Assembly: GCF_900142915.1 (NCBI RefSeq)
Contig: NZ_FRCM01000016.1
Span: forward strand, 1 to 42,948
Direction: 5' to 3'
Source of the DNA: Mucilaginibacter sp. OK098
Lineage (GTDB): Bacteria; Bacteroidota; Bacteroidia; Sphingobacteriales; Sphingobacteriaceae
DNA: 42,948 nt
Shown here: positions 15,978 to 25,045 of the stretch, piece after piece
Layout of the letters: the number at the start of each line of letters is the position of its first letter
Numbering within the stretch: position 1 is the first letter of the stretch
Program-made: the position numbers and the translations under genes
Notes under the pieces: generated by a model
Seen by the model: only the letters and a program-made list of their open reading frames with translations
Database searches by the model: none
What the model was told of the DNA's origin: nothing

Positions 15978-16721
15978 TTATTTTGATTTCTTTTCCGGAA
16001 GATGCAGCATGGTTTCTTTTAAGAATTCCACTTTCCCGGTATGGATATCATAAACGGCGCCTACGATCAGGATCTCGCCCTTTGAATATTTTTTATGTAA
16101 AATGGGATCCAGATCTCTGAGGCTGTTTACCTGGTCGATCACGTTTTGCCTCACTGCATTATTCACCGGATTTCCGGGAAGATGTGCAACCTTGGCTACA
16201 GCCGGTTTAATTTCATTTATTAAAGTAACAATATGGCCCGGAACATCTTCCGGCCTTTCCACTGCCGCCGCCACAGCGCCGCAGTCGGTATGCCCTAAAA
16301 CGACTATTAATTTGGTGTACAATTTTATCACCGAATATTCCATACTTCCGTAAGAGGCTGCCGATGATACTTGTCCGGCCGTGCGGACAATAAATAAATC
16401 ACCTAAACCCTGGTCAAAGATTATTTCATTGGGTACGCGGGAATCGGAACAGCTTACAATGGTGGCAAAAGGCTTTTGGCCAAACCCTAATTTTTTAATG
16501 GTTTCGACATCCTGCCTCGGGCGGATAGATTTGTTTTCGATGAATCGTTTATTACCGCCAATTAATTTCTTAATGGCAAGCCTGGGATCAGTAAAAGCGG
16601 AATCGCGGTCTACAATATAATGGTTGGCTTTTTTTTCCGGCTGGGCGGATTTTGCATTTTGAGCATTTGCACTGTTTTGCAATAAAAACAGTGCGATTAT
16701 TGGTACAATTAAATTTTTCAT
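15978..16721 (-). CDS. exported beta-class carbonic anhydrase
   Basis: A 247-aa enzyme for reversible hydration of CO2 to bicarbonate. The zinc and catalytic residues of the beta class are present: C91, D93 and R95 in CSDSR, then H144 and C147 in LGHTDC; the loop with RTAGQVSS is also typical. The ATG at 16721 starts a clear Sec signal peptide (MKNLIVPIIALFLLQ, cleavage near ANAQ at 17-21); an upstream start at 16814 would bury it and was rejected. Export points to a periplasmic enzyme, as in other Bacteroidota of this type. It is convergent with the response regulator gene and 118 bp downstream of the GH42 gene. Confidence 0.95.
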   Translation of the reverse strand: MKNLIVPIIALFLLQNSANAQNAKSAQPEKKANHYIVDRDSAFTDPRLAIKKLIGGNKRFIENKSIRPRQDVETIKKLGFGQKPFATIVSCSDSRVPNEIIFDQGLGDLFIVRTAGQVSSAASYGSMEYSVIKLYTKLIVVLGHTDCGAVAAAVERPEDVPGHIVTLINEIKPAVAKVAHLPGNPVNNAVRQNVIDQVNSLRDLDPILHKKYSKGEILIVGAVYDIHTGKVEFLKETMLHLPEKKSK

Positions 16722-16839
16722 TTTTCTATTGTGTTTTAAGAAAGGTTTAATAAGGTTGATTTTTTTATAAAAATACGGAGTTGAAATTATTTTGTTTGCT
16801 TTTATTTTTAACAATATTTTTTTTCAATTACTTTCTGCT

Positions 16840-18915
16840 TTATAGTTCCTCAATAACCTGGAATCCCCAGGCAGCTAAAGTGACCTGACTTTGTATGGCC
16901 ACGGTTTTATCAGTAAGCAAGGCTTTACCATTTGCATACGGGTAGATAAATGTCCTGGGTTCGGCAGAATAGTTGAAATAGTAATGAATGGCTTTGCCAA
17001 GTTGGTTCGTCCCCGATTTGGTGATCAGCGGAAACTTCAGCGCCTGATCTTTTCCCCAGAGCCCTGCACCTTTTACGGCAATTTTGAATATTTTTTCGGT
17101 AATGGCATCACTGGTGCCACAACCGATATAGGTAGCTAATCCTTTGCCATAGTTATTTTGGGTTACCGCTGCATATTTACCCCAGGCAGGGTGATCATAC
17201 CATGCCAATACCTTGGCGGTGGTTGGTGTAATCAGTTCCATCCATTTGTCGGCATAGTTTTGATTACCCACCTGAAAAGGATCATCCTTAAGGCTAACCT
17301 TTTCGGGCACCGTAAACTCGCTGTAGGTGATTCCGCAGGCTTCACTAATAATACCCGGCTGGCGCACTGACCTTACTTTATTATGCTCATCAGCAAAGCC
17401 GCTTTTAAAGGTATACACAACATGGCCGCCATTTTTAACGAACAGGTTTAAACGCTGTAACAAGCTGTCGGGCGCAGCATATAATGCCGGCACCACAATT
17501 AACTTATATTTTTCCATTTGCCTGCTGGATGGGTCGATAAAGTCGACCCCAACGTTCATATTATAAAGAACATCGTACATCGGCCTCAGAATACCATTGT
17601 AATTACCCGGGCCAAAGGAGTTATACGCGGTTAATGCTTCATTACTGAACAGGATCGCCACCTCGTTTTTCTTTTTAAGGTTAGCGAGGTGGGGCGCTAG
17701 TTTTTTAAAGTCGGCGCCAATGGTTTTGGCCTCTTCGTAAGTAGGGTTAGGTTCAAAATCATGGCTGAGCAGGCCTTTCCAGTAGGTTTCGGCTGAATTA
17801 TGGATGGAATGCCAATGCCAGTAAGAAACCATATCGGCGCCCGAAGCCAGGTGGCTGAACGCCTGTAACCGCAGTTGACCCGGATAAGGCACCCATTGCG
17901 GAAATCCCTGGGCCTCCGTTTCTATAACCAGGTAGTTCTGTCCGCCTTTCATTGACCGGGCCAAATCACCCCCAAACGAAATCTCGGCCCCGGTAAGTTT
18001 ATCCTGCGATGGATGGTAAATATCAATCCCCGCAATATCCAACACCTTTGCAGCCGCAAAATGATCTACTTCCGTTTGGATGCCATAACTGTAGCCCCGC
18101 CAGTCCAAATCAAAATTCTGGGTAATAAACTGATCTGGCCTTTTATATTCACGGACGATCTTCGCCTGCCATGCCAGGTAGTCAGTAACCAGCGAACGCT
18201 GAAATTTAGCAAACTCTGCGATAAGGCTGGCATTGATACTCCCGTTAACGGAAGGGAAATCATCCCAATTGTTGATCCGGTTGCTCCAGTAATCAAGGCC
18301 AAAGGTCTTATTCAAGCTATCCAGCGAAGGATACGTGGCTTTCATATAAGTGACGAACTTGGCCTGCACATCCGGGCCGCTTGTTCCGTATGACTTGGTT
18401 TCGTTATCGATTTGGTACCCGATGATCGCCGGATGATCCTTAATATGCTCCAACATTTTACGGATCGCTTTTTCGGCATAAGCCCTGAAGTGGACATTGG
18501 TGATATCCATATTCTGACGCGCACCGTACTGGTTAGGCCCCCTGGAGGTAATGGCTAATACATCGGGATACTTTTTTACCAGCCAGGTGGGCACCGCATA
18601 GGTGGGGGTACCTATGATTACGTTGATGCCGGCATTGTGCATGGCATTCAGCACCCTGTCGATATGGCTAAAATCATAAACGCCTTCCTGTGGTTCCATT
18701 GTGCTCCAGGTAGATTCCGCAATGCGGACAACATTGATCCCGGCCTCTTTCATCATGCTCACATCCTTGTCAAGACGGTTATAGGGCATGTATTCATCAT
18801 AATAAGCAACGCCAAATAAAAGCTGATCTTTCTTTATTTGCGCAAAGCCCGGATCTGCATTGAAAATAATTGTATAAAAAACACTTATTAAAATAAGCAA
18901 AGTTGTTCTTCTCAT
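16840..18915 (-). CDS. exported GH42 beta-galactosidase
   Basis: A 691-aa glycoside hydrolase of family 42, which releases beta-galactose (in some members other beta-sugars) by a retaining mechanism. A signal peptide covers about 1-25 (ends GFAQ). The TIM barrel spans about 30-400, with the family opening LLFGVAYYDEYMP, the acid/base E172 in YQIDNETKSYG, and the likely nucleophile E332 in VIETEAQGFPQW. A trimerisation/Rossmann-like domain follows (about 410-610), then a small C-terminal beta domain. Length fits the family (about 650-700). It is alone, not part of a polysaccharide utilisation operon, although a SusC-SusD pair lies 4.5 kb away. Galactoside specificity is from the family, not shown. 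Confidence 0.92.
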   Translation of the reverse strand: MRRTTLLILISVFYTIIFNADPGFAQIKKDQLLFGVAYYDEYMPYNRLDKDVSMMKEAGINVVRIAESTWSTMEPQEGVYDFSHIDRVLNAMHNAGINVIIGTPTYAVPTWLVKKYPDVLAITSRGPNQYGARQNMDITNVHFRAYAEKAIRKMLEHIKDHPAIIGYQIDNETKSYGTSGPDVQAKFVTYMKATYPSLDSLNKTFGLDYWSNRINNWDDFPSVNGSINASLIAEFAKFQRSLVTDYLAWQAKIVREYKRPDQFITQNFDLDWRGYSYGIQTEVDHFAAAKVLDIAGIDIYHPSQDKLTGAEISFGGDLARSMKGGQNYLVIETEAQGFPQWVPYPGQLRLQAFSHLASGADMVSYWHWHSIHNSAETYWKGLLSHDFEPNPTYEEAKTIGADFKKLAPHLANLKKKNEVAILFSNEALTAYNSFGPGNYNGILRPMYDVLYNMNVGVDFIDPSSRQMEKYKLIVVPALYAAPDSLLQRLNLFVKNGGHVVYTFKSGFADEHNKVRSVRQPGIISEACGITYSEFTVPEKVSLKDDPFQVGNQNYADKWMELITPTTAKVLAWYDHPAWGKYAAVTQNNYGKGLATYIGCGTSDAITEKIFKIAVKGAGLWGKDQALKFPLITKSGTNQLGKAIHYYFNYSAEPRTFIYPYANGKALLTDKTVAIQSQVTLAAWGFQVIEEL

Positions 18916-19150
18916 GTATTTAATATTTAGTTATTTGATTGGTTGATTAAAATTGGACGCTTAAAAGTAAGATAAATGAAACAGATTTTAAAAAAATATC
19001 AACGGTGAGGCTGGTGAGGATCTGACAGGCTCAAGGGGGCTTTCAGAATACCCCGCGGAAGCTTATCCGGAAATAAGGAATAATTGTTGAAATACTATAT
19101 AATTTACTTACCTTCAATTAACCATTAAAACCTAAACATTCCATTCACAA

Positions 19151-19342
19151 ATGAAAAATTTAGAAAAGCAGTTGGGGGTCTTTTATGCTGCGAATGCGAA
19201 GGAAGAACTTCAAAAGAAGGCCTCAAAGGATGAAGTTTCATTATGCCCTGAAACTCTCCGTGCGAAAGGCCCGATTGATCAAAAATCGCTAGCATCAAGG
19301 ATAGCTATTTTGAAGGAACTGGTGGTTAAACACCAGCGATAG
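19151..19342 (+). CDS. small hypothetical protein (63 aa)
   Basis: A highly charged, soluble 63-aa protein rich in Lys, Glu and Ala (MKNLEKQLGVFYAANAKEEL start). It has no membrane segment or known motif; a helical fold is likely. AT-rich promoter-like sequence (TTGAAATACTATATAATTTA) lies 50-70 bp upstream, and lysine-rich coding looks natural, so it is likely a real gene. It converges with the HxlR gene with a 15-bp gap. Function unknown. Confidence 0.6.
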   Translation: MKNLEKQLGVFYAANAKEELQKKASKDEVSLCPETLRAKGPIDQKSLASRIAILKELVVKHQR

Positions 19343-19357
19343 GGTGCAAAAAGTCCC

Positions 19358-19732
19358 TTAGCTTAATGCCATTACGCTTTCGGCAGCAAGGGGGCGGTTT
19401 GTGGCTCCCCAATTTGACAAGAGTTTTAGTATCGGCCTTAAACTAACGCCCAGCGGAGTTAGGCGGTATTCAGTTTTTGGCGGAACTTCCGGATATACTT
19501 TCCTGTAAATCAAGCCATCCCGTTCCAGTTCCCTTAACTGCAGGATCAAAATCCTTTCGGAAACCATGGGCAGCGATTTCCTGATTTCGTTATAACGAAG
19601 TGTTCCTGCCGCTAACCTGCCAAGAATGGGCAATTTCCAGCGCCCGCCAATAAGCGCTATGGTATAGGCCATTCCGCAGCTGGCGTTGATCAGCATTTCA
19701 TTTTCCAGGTTTTTTGAGCTCGCTTTCCGCAT
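19358..19732 (-). CDS. HxlR-family transcriptional regulator
   Basis: A 124-aa winged-helix regulator from the ATG at 19732; a start at 19777 adds 15 residues that reach into the shared promoter region. Family features run in order: a single N-terminal cysteine in SCGMAYTIALIGGRWKLPIL, then LRYNEIRKSLPMVSERIL and LQLRELERDGLIYRKVYP, ending with EYRLTPLGVSL. Many HxlR proteins sense electrophiles or oxidants through that cysteine, as in YodB or HypR. It is divergent from an SDR gene, the usual arrangement for regulator and target. Direct control of the SDR gene is inference. Confidence 0.92.
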   Translation of the reverse strand: MRKASSKNLENEMLINASCGMAYTIALIGGRWKLPILGRLAAGTLRYNEIRKSLPMVSERILILQLRELERDGLIYRKVYPEVPPKTEYRLTPLGVSLRPILKLLSNWGATNRPLAAESVMALS

Positions 19733-19824
19733 ACTTACATTTATGTTAGTATTATACAAATTTAACAGTACCTGCAAATATAATAGTCGCCGCCTAATTT
19801 TACCTCCACATTAAAACAAAAAAA
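19733..19824. promoter_or_regulatory. divergent hxlR-type/SDR promoter region
   Basis: A 92-bp shared promoter region. The near-palindrome GTATTATAC (19750-19758) sits close to the HxlR start and could be the operator. TAATTTTA near 19794 is a possible -7 element for the SDR gene. Both are weak, unaided calls. Confidence 0.35.
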
Positions 19825-20565
19825 ATGCAAAAATTAATAAACAAAACAGCTTTCGTAACCGGGGGGAGTCGTGGCATAGGCGCAGCTATTGTAAAGCGCC
19901 TGGCCCTTGCCGGGGCAGCCGTTGCCTTTACTTATGTTAATGGGAAAGACAAAGCGGAAGCCCTTGTTAAAGAACTGGAAGCAACCGGGTTAAAAGCGAC
20001 AGCCATTAAAGCGGATAGTGCAAAAGAAGGAGAAATTAGCTTAGCGATTGAAGAAACGATTGGCAAATATGGGAAACTGGACATTTTAGTTAATAGCGCC
20101 GGCATTTATATCGGGAAGCCTTTTGAGCAGCATACCCTGCAAGAGTACAACCAGGTAATGGCGGTAAATGTACGGGCGGTGGTGGAAGCCTGCCTGGCCG
20201 CAGCCCAAAAAATGGAAAACCTGGGCCGGATAATAACTATAGGCAGCTGTATGGCTGAAAGGGTGCCATCTGTTCAGGGAACTTTGTATGCGATGAGCAA
20301 ATCGGCGCTGGTAGGGCTTACCAAAGGACTCGCCAGGGACCTGGGGCATAAAGGGATTACCGTTAACCTGGTTCAGCCCGGACCGGTTAATACGGATATG
20401 AACCCGGAAAATGGCGGTCATGCTGATTTTCAAAGGGGCCTTATGGCAATACCCAAGTATGGAAGGCCGGAGCATATTGCTGACCTGGTAGCTTATCTTG
20501 CAGACACAGTTGCGGCATATACAACGGGTTCTGTTTTAACGATCGACGGCGGCTCAAACGCCTGA
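19825..20565 (+). CDS. SDR-family NAD(P)-dependent oxidoreductase
   Basis: A 246-aa classical short-chain dehydrogenase/reductase with a Rossmann fold. The cofactor motif TGGSRGIG is at 12-19, NSAG at 90-93, the catalytic S141 in ITIGSCMAE, then Y155 and K159 in YAMSK. The C-terminal VLTIDGGSNA is typical of FabG-like members. The basic residue after the glycine-rich turn suggests NADPH. The substrate is not predictable; the divergent HxlR regulator suggests induction by a reactive carbonyl or quinone-like compound. A small hairpin follows the stop. Confidence 0.93.
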   Translation: MQKLINKTAFVTGGSRGIGAAIVKRLALAGAAVAFTYVNGKDKAEALVKELEATGLKATAIKADSAKEGEISLAIEETIGKYGKLDILVNSAGIYIGKPFEQHTLQEYNQVMAVNVRAVVEACLAAAQKMENLGRIITIGSCMAERVPSVQGTLYAMSKSALVGLTKGLARDLGHKGITVNLVQPGPVNTDMNPENGGHADFQRGLMAIPKYGRPEHIADLVAYLADTVAAYTTGSVLTIDGGSNA

Positions 20566-20579
20566 TGAGGTAAATGTAC

Positions 20580-20607
20580 AGGAGGCTGCCTTTTTGAGAC
20601 AGCCTCT
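20580..20607 (+). terminator. hairpin behind the SDR gene
   Basis: A 7-bp stem GAGGCTG (20582-20588) with CAGCCTC (20600-20606) around an 11-base loop. It starts 14 bp behind the SDR stop, followed by TTGTGTGTTT. Moderate terminator quality. Confidence 0.5.
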
Positions 20608-20639
20608 TGTGTGTTTAAGAATTTTGGCTACCTAAACGC

Positions 20640-20694
20640 GGGGCATGAGTACGCCTTTACGCTTTTGGCCTACGCGACATACTCGCGCCAGATT
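20640..20694. repeat. module-end palindromic repeat, copy A
   Basis: GGGGCATGAGTACGCCTTTA, then CGCTTTTGGCC and CATACTCGCGCCAGA. The outer arms GGCATGAGTA and TACTCGCGCC pair with two mismatches. Related copies are at 33557-33614 and 34440-34499 in the same orientation. This one is 39 bp 3' of the immunity candidate that closes RHS locus 1. Confidence 0.8.
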
Positions 20695-20732
20695 GGGAAT
20701 ATCTCGACCAGCAGATTCTATCAATCATAGAA

Positions 20733-21410
20733 TTATTTAAAAGTCTGAACTTTACTTTTTACACGAATATTGGAATTACCATGTATATTTGAGGGGTAAT
20801 GGCTTGAATATTCCACGTAGCTATAATCGACAAACCTAACTACTTTTTCATCTTTGCTGGTCCAAAAACCCTTATCATAATTAAAGGACGTTACGGGTAA
20901 ATAAATTAACCCCTTAAAACCGTATGATCTATTTTCATGATTTTCCAAACAATCACAAAATTCGCCAATAATTGGAGATGCATAAACATCTATATTTACT
21001 TCATCACCATTTTTCGTCCATCTCTTTCTAAAGTCTTGAATTTTGACTTTATTAATACTTATTAATGAAAGCAGATTCCTTACTTCAGATTTATAATTAT
21101 CATCAAAATTGAAATCTGTTGCTGTTGAAGCAGTAAATATATCGATAGTGTTACCTGTTTTACATCTGTTCAAAATATCCTTTGAGTACTCTTCTGTATA
21201 TAAAGGAAATACCTCGAATGCGTTTTTTTTCGCGATAGAATCCTGCGGGGTTATCCAATAATAATAATCTTTCACCTTTGATTCTTTATGTATTATTTCA
21301 AAAGTAAAAATTACGTATTTTTTGATTCCAACAGTGTTTGACTGAGCTTTTATGCCATTGCAAAGAAGCAATAGTATTGTTAGTGTTAGTGTAATATTCT
21401 TATTTATCAT
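20733..21410 (-). CDS. exported protein, candidate immunity for the RHS-B1 metalloprotease tip
   Basis: About 225 aa from the ATG at 21410, with a clear Sec signal peptide (MINKNITLTLTILLLLCNG, cleavage near KAQS); the longer start at 21449 would precede it by 13 residues. The mature part is a polar alpha/beta domain without a motif I know. It overlaps the end of the RHS-B1 gene by 11 bp, the tight coupling usual for toxin and immunity genes, and is the last gene of the locus before a palindromic repeat. It is AT-rich like the toxin tip and unlike the RHS core. An exported immunity protein would suit a toxin acting in the periplasm or at the surface. The immunity role is inference from position. 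Confidence 0.7.
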   Translation of the reverse strand: MINKNITLTLTILLLLCNGIKAQSNTVGIKKYVIFTFEIIHKESKVKDYYYWITPQDSIAKKNAFEVFPLYTEEYSKDILNRCKTGNTIDIFTASTATDFNFDDNYKSEVRNLLSLISINKVKIQDFRKRWTKNGDEVNIDVYASPIIGEFCDCLENHENRSYGFKGLIYLPVTSFNYDKGFWTSKDEKVVRFVDYSYVEYSSHYPSNIHGNSNIRVKSKVQTFK

Positions 21411-24400
21411 GAGCTTTATTCCATATTTCATCAACTTCTGAACGAACAAGTCCTCCTGGGGGGTAATCCATTAAACCTCCCGTGGATTGAGGGAAATTAT
21501 CCCCTAATTGAAATGTGTGGCCAATCTCGTGTGCTAATGCAATTCTTGGAGCGTTAGGCGACACTGCGGTGTATATCCCGTTACTCAATCCCTGGTTTCC
21601 ATTGGCAGATCGCGTAGTAACTACAGCTGCAAGAGCAATAACAGGATTTCCTGAAAAGCCTTTTTCACTTGTGCTTAATCCATTTTCCGTTGCGATCTTT
21701 CTAATATCAGTCATTGAACCTCCATCGGTATTAGATGTTTCTATACCTTTTATATTGAATTTAAATTTAACAGTTTCTCCTGCCGAGTTTTGAGTTCCTT
21801 TTCCATCGCTCCCGTTGTAAGCCTCATTCAGCTTTTCAGAAACATCACTTATTCTATCTGCATTTGCCCGATCCACTCTTTTATTATATTTCTCAATTTT
21901 TGCTATTTGCTTATCGGTAGCGTCTTTGGGGATTTCCTTTTTCTGTTTAAGCAATACAACAACATTAGATTCAACAATTTTATTACCATCCTTATCGGTG
22001 TATTTAATGCCCTCCATACCATCAGGGTCAATCATCCTCATGGGATTATTTTCAACATACACATAAGGTGAAAATCGCCTATTTTTTTCAGAAAGTGGGT
22101 CTACTGTAGTAAAACGCGCTATCACCGGGTCATAAAACCTTGCCCCATAATCATACTGCCCCAAATCATCCTGTAATTCCTTCTTATTGTAAAGATACTT
22201 GTTTTTGGGGCTAACAATACTCCCTCTTGATATTTCATACCCGAAAGGAAAATAATCATCCTGTTGTACGGTACTTATTGAGCCGCCGTAAGTATCAAAG
22301 CTTAAACGGCTGTTCCCTAAATGGTCGCCAAGATTGTATTCATAATGGTAATTACCGGCACTGTTCAGCGCCCTGCCTTCTTCAGTCTGCACAAAATTTA
22401 TGGCTCCTGCATCATATACTATACCATCAATATAATCGGTATTGGCGCCGTTAATTGTGCTTACCTTTCTCAGCTTCCTTCCGCTTGCATCATAGGTAAA
22501 AGTAGCTGTTCCGCTTGCGTTAGTTACAGTTTGCGGTAAGTTAAGCAGGTTGTAGGTTATCGAGGTGATGCCTTTACTGGCATCGCTCCGCATATTCCCG
22601 TTCAGATCATATTGGTACGCATAGTTGTTGCCATATTTATAACCATATATGCTGTTATCAGGTGCGATGTCGCTGATGCTTTGCACCTGGTTGGTATAGT
22701 CCCCGGTTGCATTAGTATAATTATAGCTAAGATTATCAATCAGGGTAGTACTGCCCATTGTCCGCTTCAAGGTTTGAATATTCCCTGACTGGTCATAGGT
22801 GATCCCGCCTTCATTATAGTTATCGGTAGAGTTACCGGCCATCAGGCGGTTAAGGTGATCATAACCATAAGTATAGCTTTTGGTATTGGGCGCTGTTTGG
22901 GTTCCCCAACTCTGGCTTGCAATATTGCCATTATACTGCGGGCTGATACTGACCCCTGAAATAGCACTGTTATTATATTGCAGCTGTATTTGAAAAAGCG
23001 GCGCTATGCTGCTAAGCAGCCAGCCTCTTTCATTGTATGTATAGGCTATATTCTGCAAAAAGCTTGCCCCGCTGTTGGTGCTGTGAAGGTGTTTGGTCAA
23101 TAATTGCCCTATCTCGTTATAATCGTTTTGCGATAAAAGCACATTAGTGCCGCTGTTTATACTTTCAAACGTTTGTTTCTTTCGGCCCACATGGTCATAG
23201 GTATAACTGTTGGCTATGGTTAAGGCAGGGGCTGTTGTACTTACTGCCGCATTGTAATGACTGCGGTTTGCTGCAATCGCTTCGTTAGTGAAATCATAGC
23301 TATTTGTCAGCTTATCATAGTTGTTAACATTTAGCGTACCTCCTCCCTGGTTGTGCTGCTGGTAGCTTTGTATAGACCTACCCAGGTCATCATAATAATG
23401 TACGGCCCAAAGCATATTGCTGCTTCCCAGGATATTTGTTTGTGAAGCGGTCAGCAAACCGGTTGTGTTGACGCTGGCGCCTGATGGAGCGGTGTATTGT
23501 GCGGGAAAACCTGGAATGCTGTAGTTATCAAAGTAGTTTATCTGCAAGGTGCCACCTGTCCAGCTGAGTGGCCATGCCAACGAGGAATAACCATTGCCTG
23601 TGGCAATTGGAGTTTCCCAAAAAGTGCTGTTGCCGCTTACCGTGGTTTGCAGCGCTGAACGGTAGTTTACACCGGCAGTGCCGGTATATAAGTAAATCCC
23701 GGATATAATCATCCTGCCCAGGCCATCATACTTGGTAAATGTCCATTGCTGGGGGCTCACTGAGCGCTGATTTGCATCCTGGGTGGCCACTACCTGGTCA
23801 AGAATGTTATAAACCATATACTCCCATCCTTTTCCCGGCAGTTTCTTTTGAACAAGGCGGTTCCGCAGGTCATACTGGTATTGGTAGCAAAGGTTATCAA
23901 GCTGGGTTTGCGTAGGCGTGGCGCTGTCTGCTCCTGATAAAGGGGGCAGTACAAAGGCCAGGTTGCCAAGGTTGTCATAAACGTAATAAGTAGACAACAT
24001 TTGCAGGGTTGCCGGCGACCCTGTATAGTTAAAGGTTCGCTTTAGCACTACATGTCCGTCCTTATCCTTGTATTCCTCTGTTGTTCCGCCTCTGCCTGTT
24101 GCCGGCAAATTCTCATTCCTTGATACCGTCATATAGAGCTGTCCTGCCAGGTAATTAGCTGCCGTACCTGTACCTTTTACCAATGTGCGGCTCTGGTCGC
24201 TGTTTATGGTTATGGTATAAAGTGCTGCAAGGGTACTGTGAGCTGTATCAGTCAGCGCGGTTGCATTATTGTTTGTATATAATACTCTTGTGGTATGCCC
24301 GGGCGTAGCGCTCAATCCCGTAGTGCCGGTTAGCTGCCAGGGGTCGCCAGGTGCGCCCTGTTCAGTAACCCTGTTCAATGGCGAAGGCTCAAAAGCGGTA

Positions 24401-25017
24401 ACCGCTTTTGGTGTAGATATAGGGCTTATACCTGCAGGCGTCTGTGGGCTTTTATAAAAGCCTGACTGACTTGTTGTGCTGGTTGTTAAGGCATCTGTTT
24501 TATAACTGCCATCTGCTGTCCCCTGGAAAGCATAAGGCAGATACTTTACCGCTTCCCTGCCAAACTGGTCATAAGCATTGGGCTGTACAATATCATTGCC
24601 TAATGGCGAGCCCTTTACCTGTACAGTTTGCAATGGGCGGCCAAGCCCGTCAAAGTACTGAACTGTTTGCATCAGGTCGCAGCTGGTATAGCCTGTTGTC
24701 CCGGGTACATAAGCGGGGTTCCGGGGTGTAGAAGTCATGACATAGTTCTGCGCTACGCTGGGCACAGTGGTTAAGGGATAGCAATCCCCTATGATATAAA
24801 ACTGGTAGGCGCCTGTGGAGCCGTTAACACTAAAACCAGTTGTCATTACAATACTGGTATTGCTATAATATTTTCCGGGTGCTAGCGTGCTGGTGTTGAG
24901 CGGGCTGCTTACCAGGGTTTGGGCCTTTGAGCTAAATGCGGATAATAACAGGACCAAAGCTGCTACTACCAGCTTTAACCTGTTTCCTATATTCATTTTT
25001 TTATTTTTAATTAACAT
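21400..25017 (-). CDS. RHS-B1: DUF6443/RHS-core toxin with C-terminal zinc-metalloprotease tip
   Basis: A 1205-aa exported polymorphic toxin. Signal peptide about 8-32 (ends SSKAQ; an ATG at 24996 is an alternative start). A DUF6443-type region (about 80-200) has QYFDGLGRPLQTVQVKGSPL. Many YD/RHS repeats follow, and the RHS core at about 939-1001 has KELQDDLGQYDYGARFYDP and ends in DPDGM (997-1001), where RHS tips are normally cut off. The 204-aa tip carries HEIGH (1163-1167), D1173 and a Met-turn-like LMDY (M1183), i.e. a metzincin-like HExxHxxxxxD site. The tip is AT-rich. The gene lies 28 bp behind RHS-A1 and overlaps the immunity candidate. The protease function is inferred from the motif only. 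Confidence 0.92.
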   Translation of the reverse strand: MLIKNKKMNIGNRLKLVVAALVLLLSAFSSKAQTLVSSPLNTSTLAPGKYYSNTSIVMTTGFSVNGSTGAYQFYIIGDCYPLTTVPSVAQNYVMTSTPRNPAYVPGTTGYTSCDLMQTVQYFDGLGRPLQTVQVKGSPLGNDIVQPNAYDQFGREAVKYLPYAFQGTADGSYKTDALTTSTTSQSGFYKSPQTPAGISPISTPKAVTAFEPSPLNRVTEQGAPGDPWQLTGTTGLSATPGHTTRVLYTNNNATALTDTAHSTLAALYTITINSDQSRTLVKGTGTAANYLAGQLYMTVSRNENLPATGRGGTTEEYKDKDGHVVLKRTFNYTGSPATLQMLSTYYVYDNLGNLAFVLPPLSGADSATPTQTQLDNLCYQYQYDLRNRLVQKKLPGKGWEYMVYNILDQVVATQDANQRSVSPQQWTFTKYDGLGRMIISGIYLYTGTAGVNYRSALQTTVSGNSTFWETPIATGNGYSSLAWPLSWTGGTLQINYFDNYSIPGFPAQYTAPSGASVNTTGLLTASQTNILGSSNMLWAVHYYDDLGRSIQSYQQHNQGGGTLNVNNYDKLTNSYDFTNEAIAANRSHYNAAVSTTAPALTIANSYTYDHVGRKKQTFESINSGTNVLLSQNDYNEIGQLLTKHLHSTNSGASFLQNIAYTYNERGWLLSSIAPLFQIQLQYNNSAISGVSISPQYNGNIASQSWGTQTAPNTKSYTYGYDHLNRLMAGNSTDNYNEGGITYDQSGNIQTLKRTMGSTTLIDNLSYNYTNATGDYTNQVQSISDIAPDNSIYGYKYGNNYAYQYDLNGNMRSDASKGITSITYNLLNLPQTVTNASGTATFTYDASGRKLRKVSTINGANTDYIDGIVYDAGAINFVQTEEGRALNSAGNYHYEYNLGDHLGNSRLSFDTYGGSISTVQQDDYFPFGYEISRGSIVSPKNKYLYNKKELQDDLGQYDYGARFYDPVIARFTTVDPLSEKNRRFSPYVYVENNPMRMIDPDGMEGIKYTDKDGNKIVESNVVVLLKQKKEIPKDATDKQIAKIEKYNKRVDRANADRISDVSEKLNEAYNGSDGKGTQNSAGETVKFKFNIKGIETSNTDGGSMTDIRKIATENGLSTSEKGFSGNPVIALAAVVTTRSANGNQGLSNGIYTAVSPNAPRIALAHEIGHTFQLGDNFPQSTGGLMDYPPGGLVRSEVDEIWNKAHDK

Positions 25018-25045
25018 CTTGATAAGATAGGTGGTTAATAATATG

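Noticed and set aside
7135..18915. A polysaccharide utilisation locus joining SusC-SusD with the GH42 enzyme
   Set aside because: Repeats, an unrelated membrane protein, a two-component pair and a carbonic anhydrase separate them, and no sensor or other glycoside hydrolase is in the operon.
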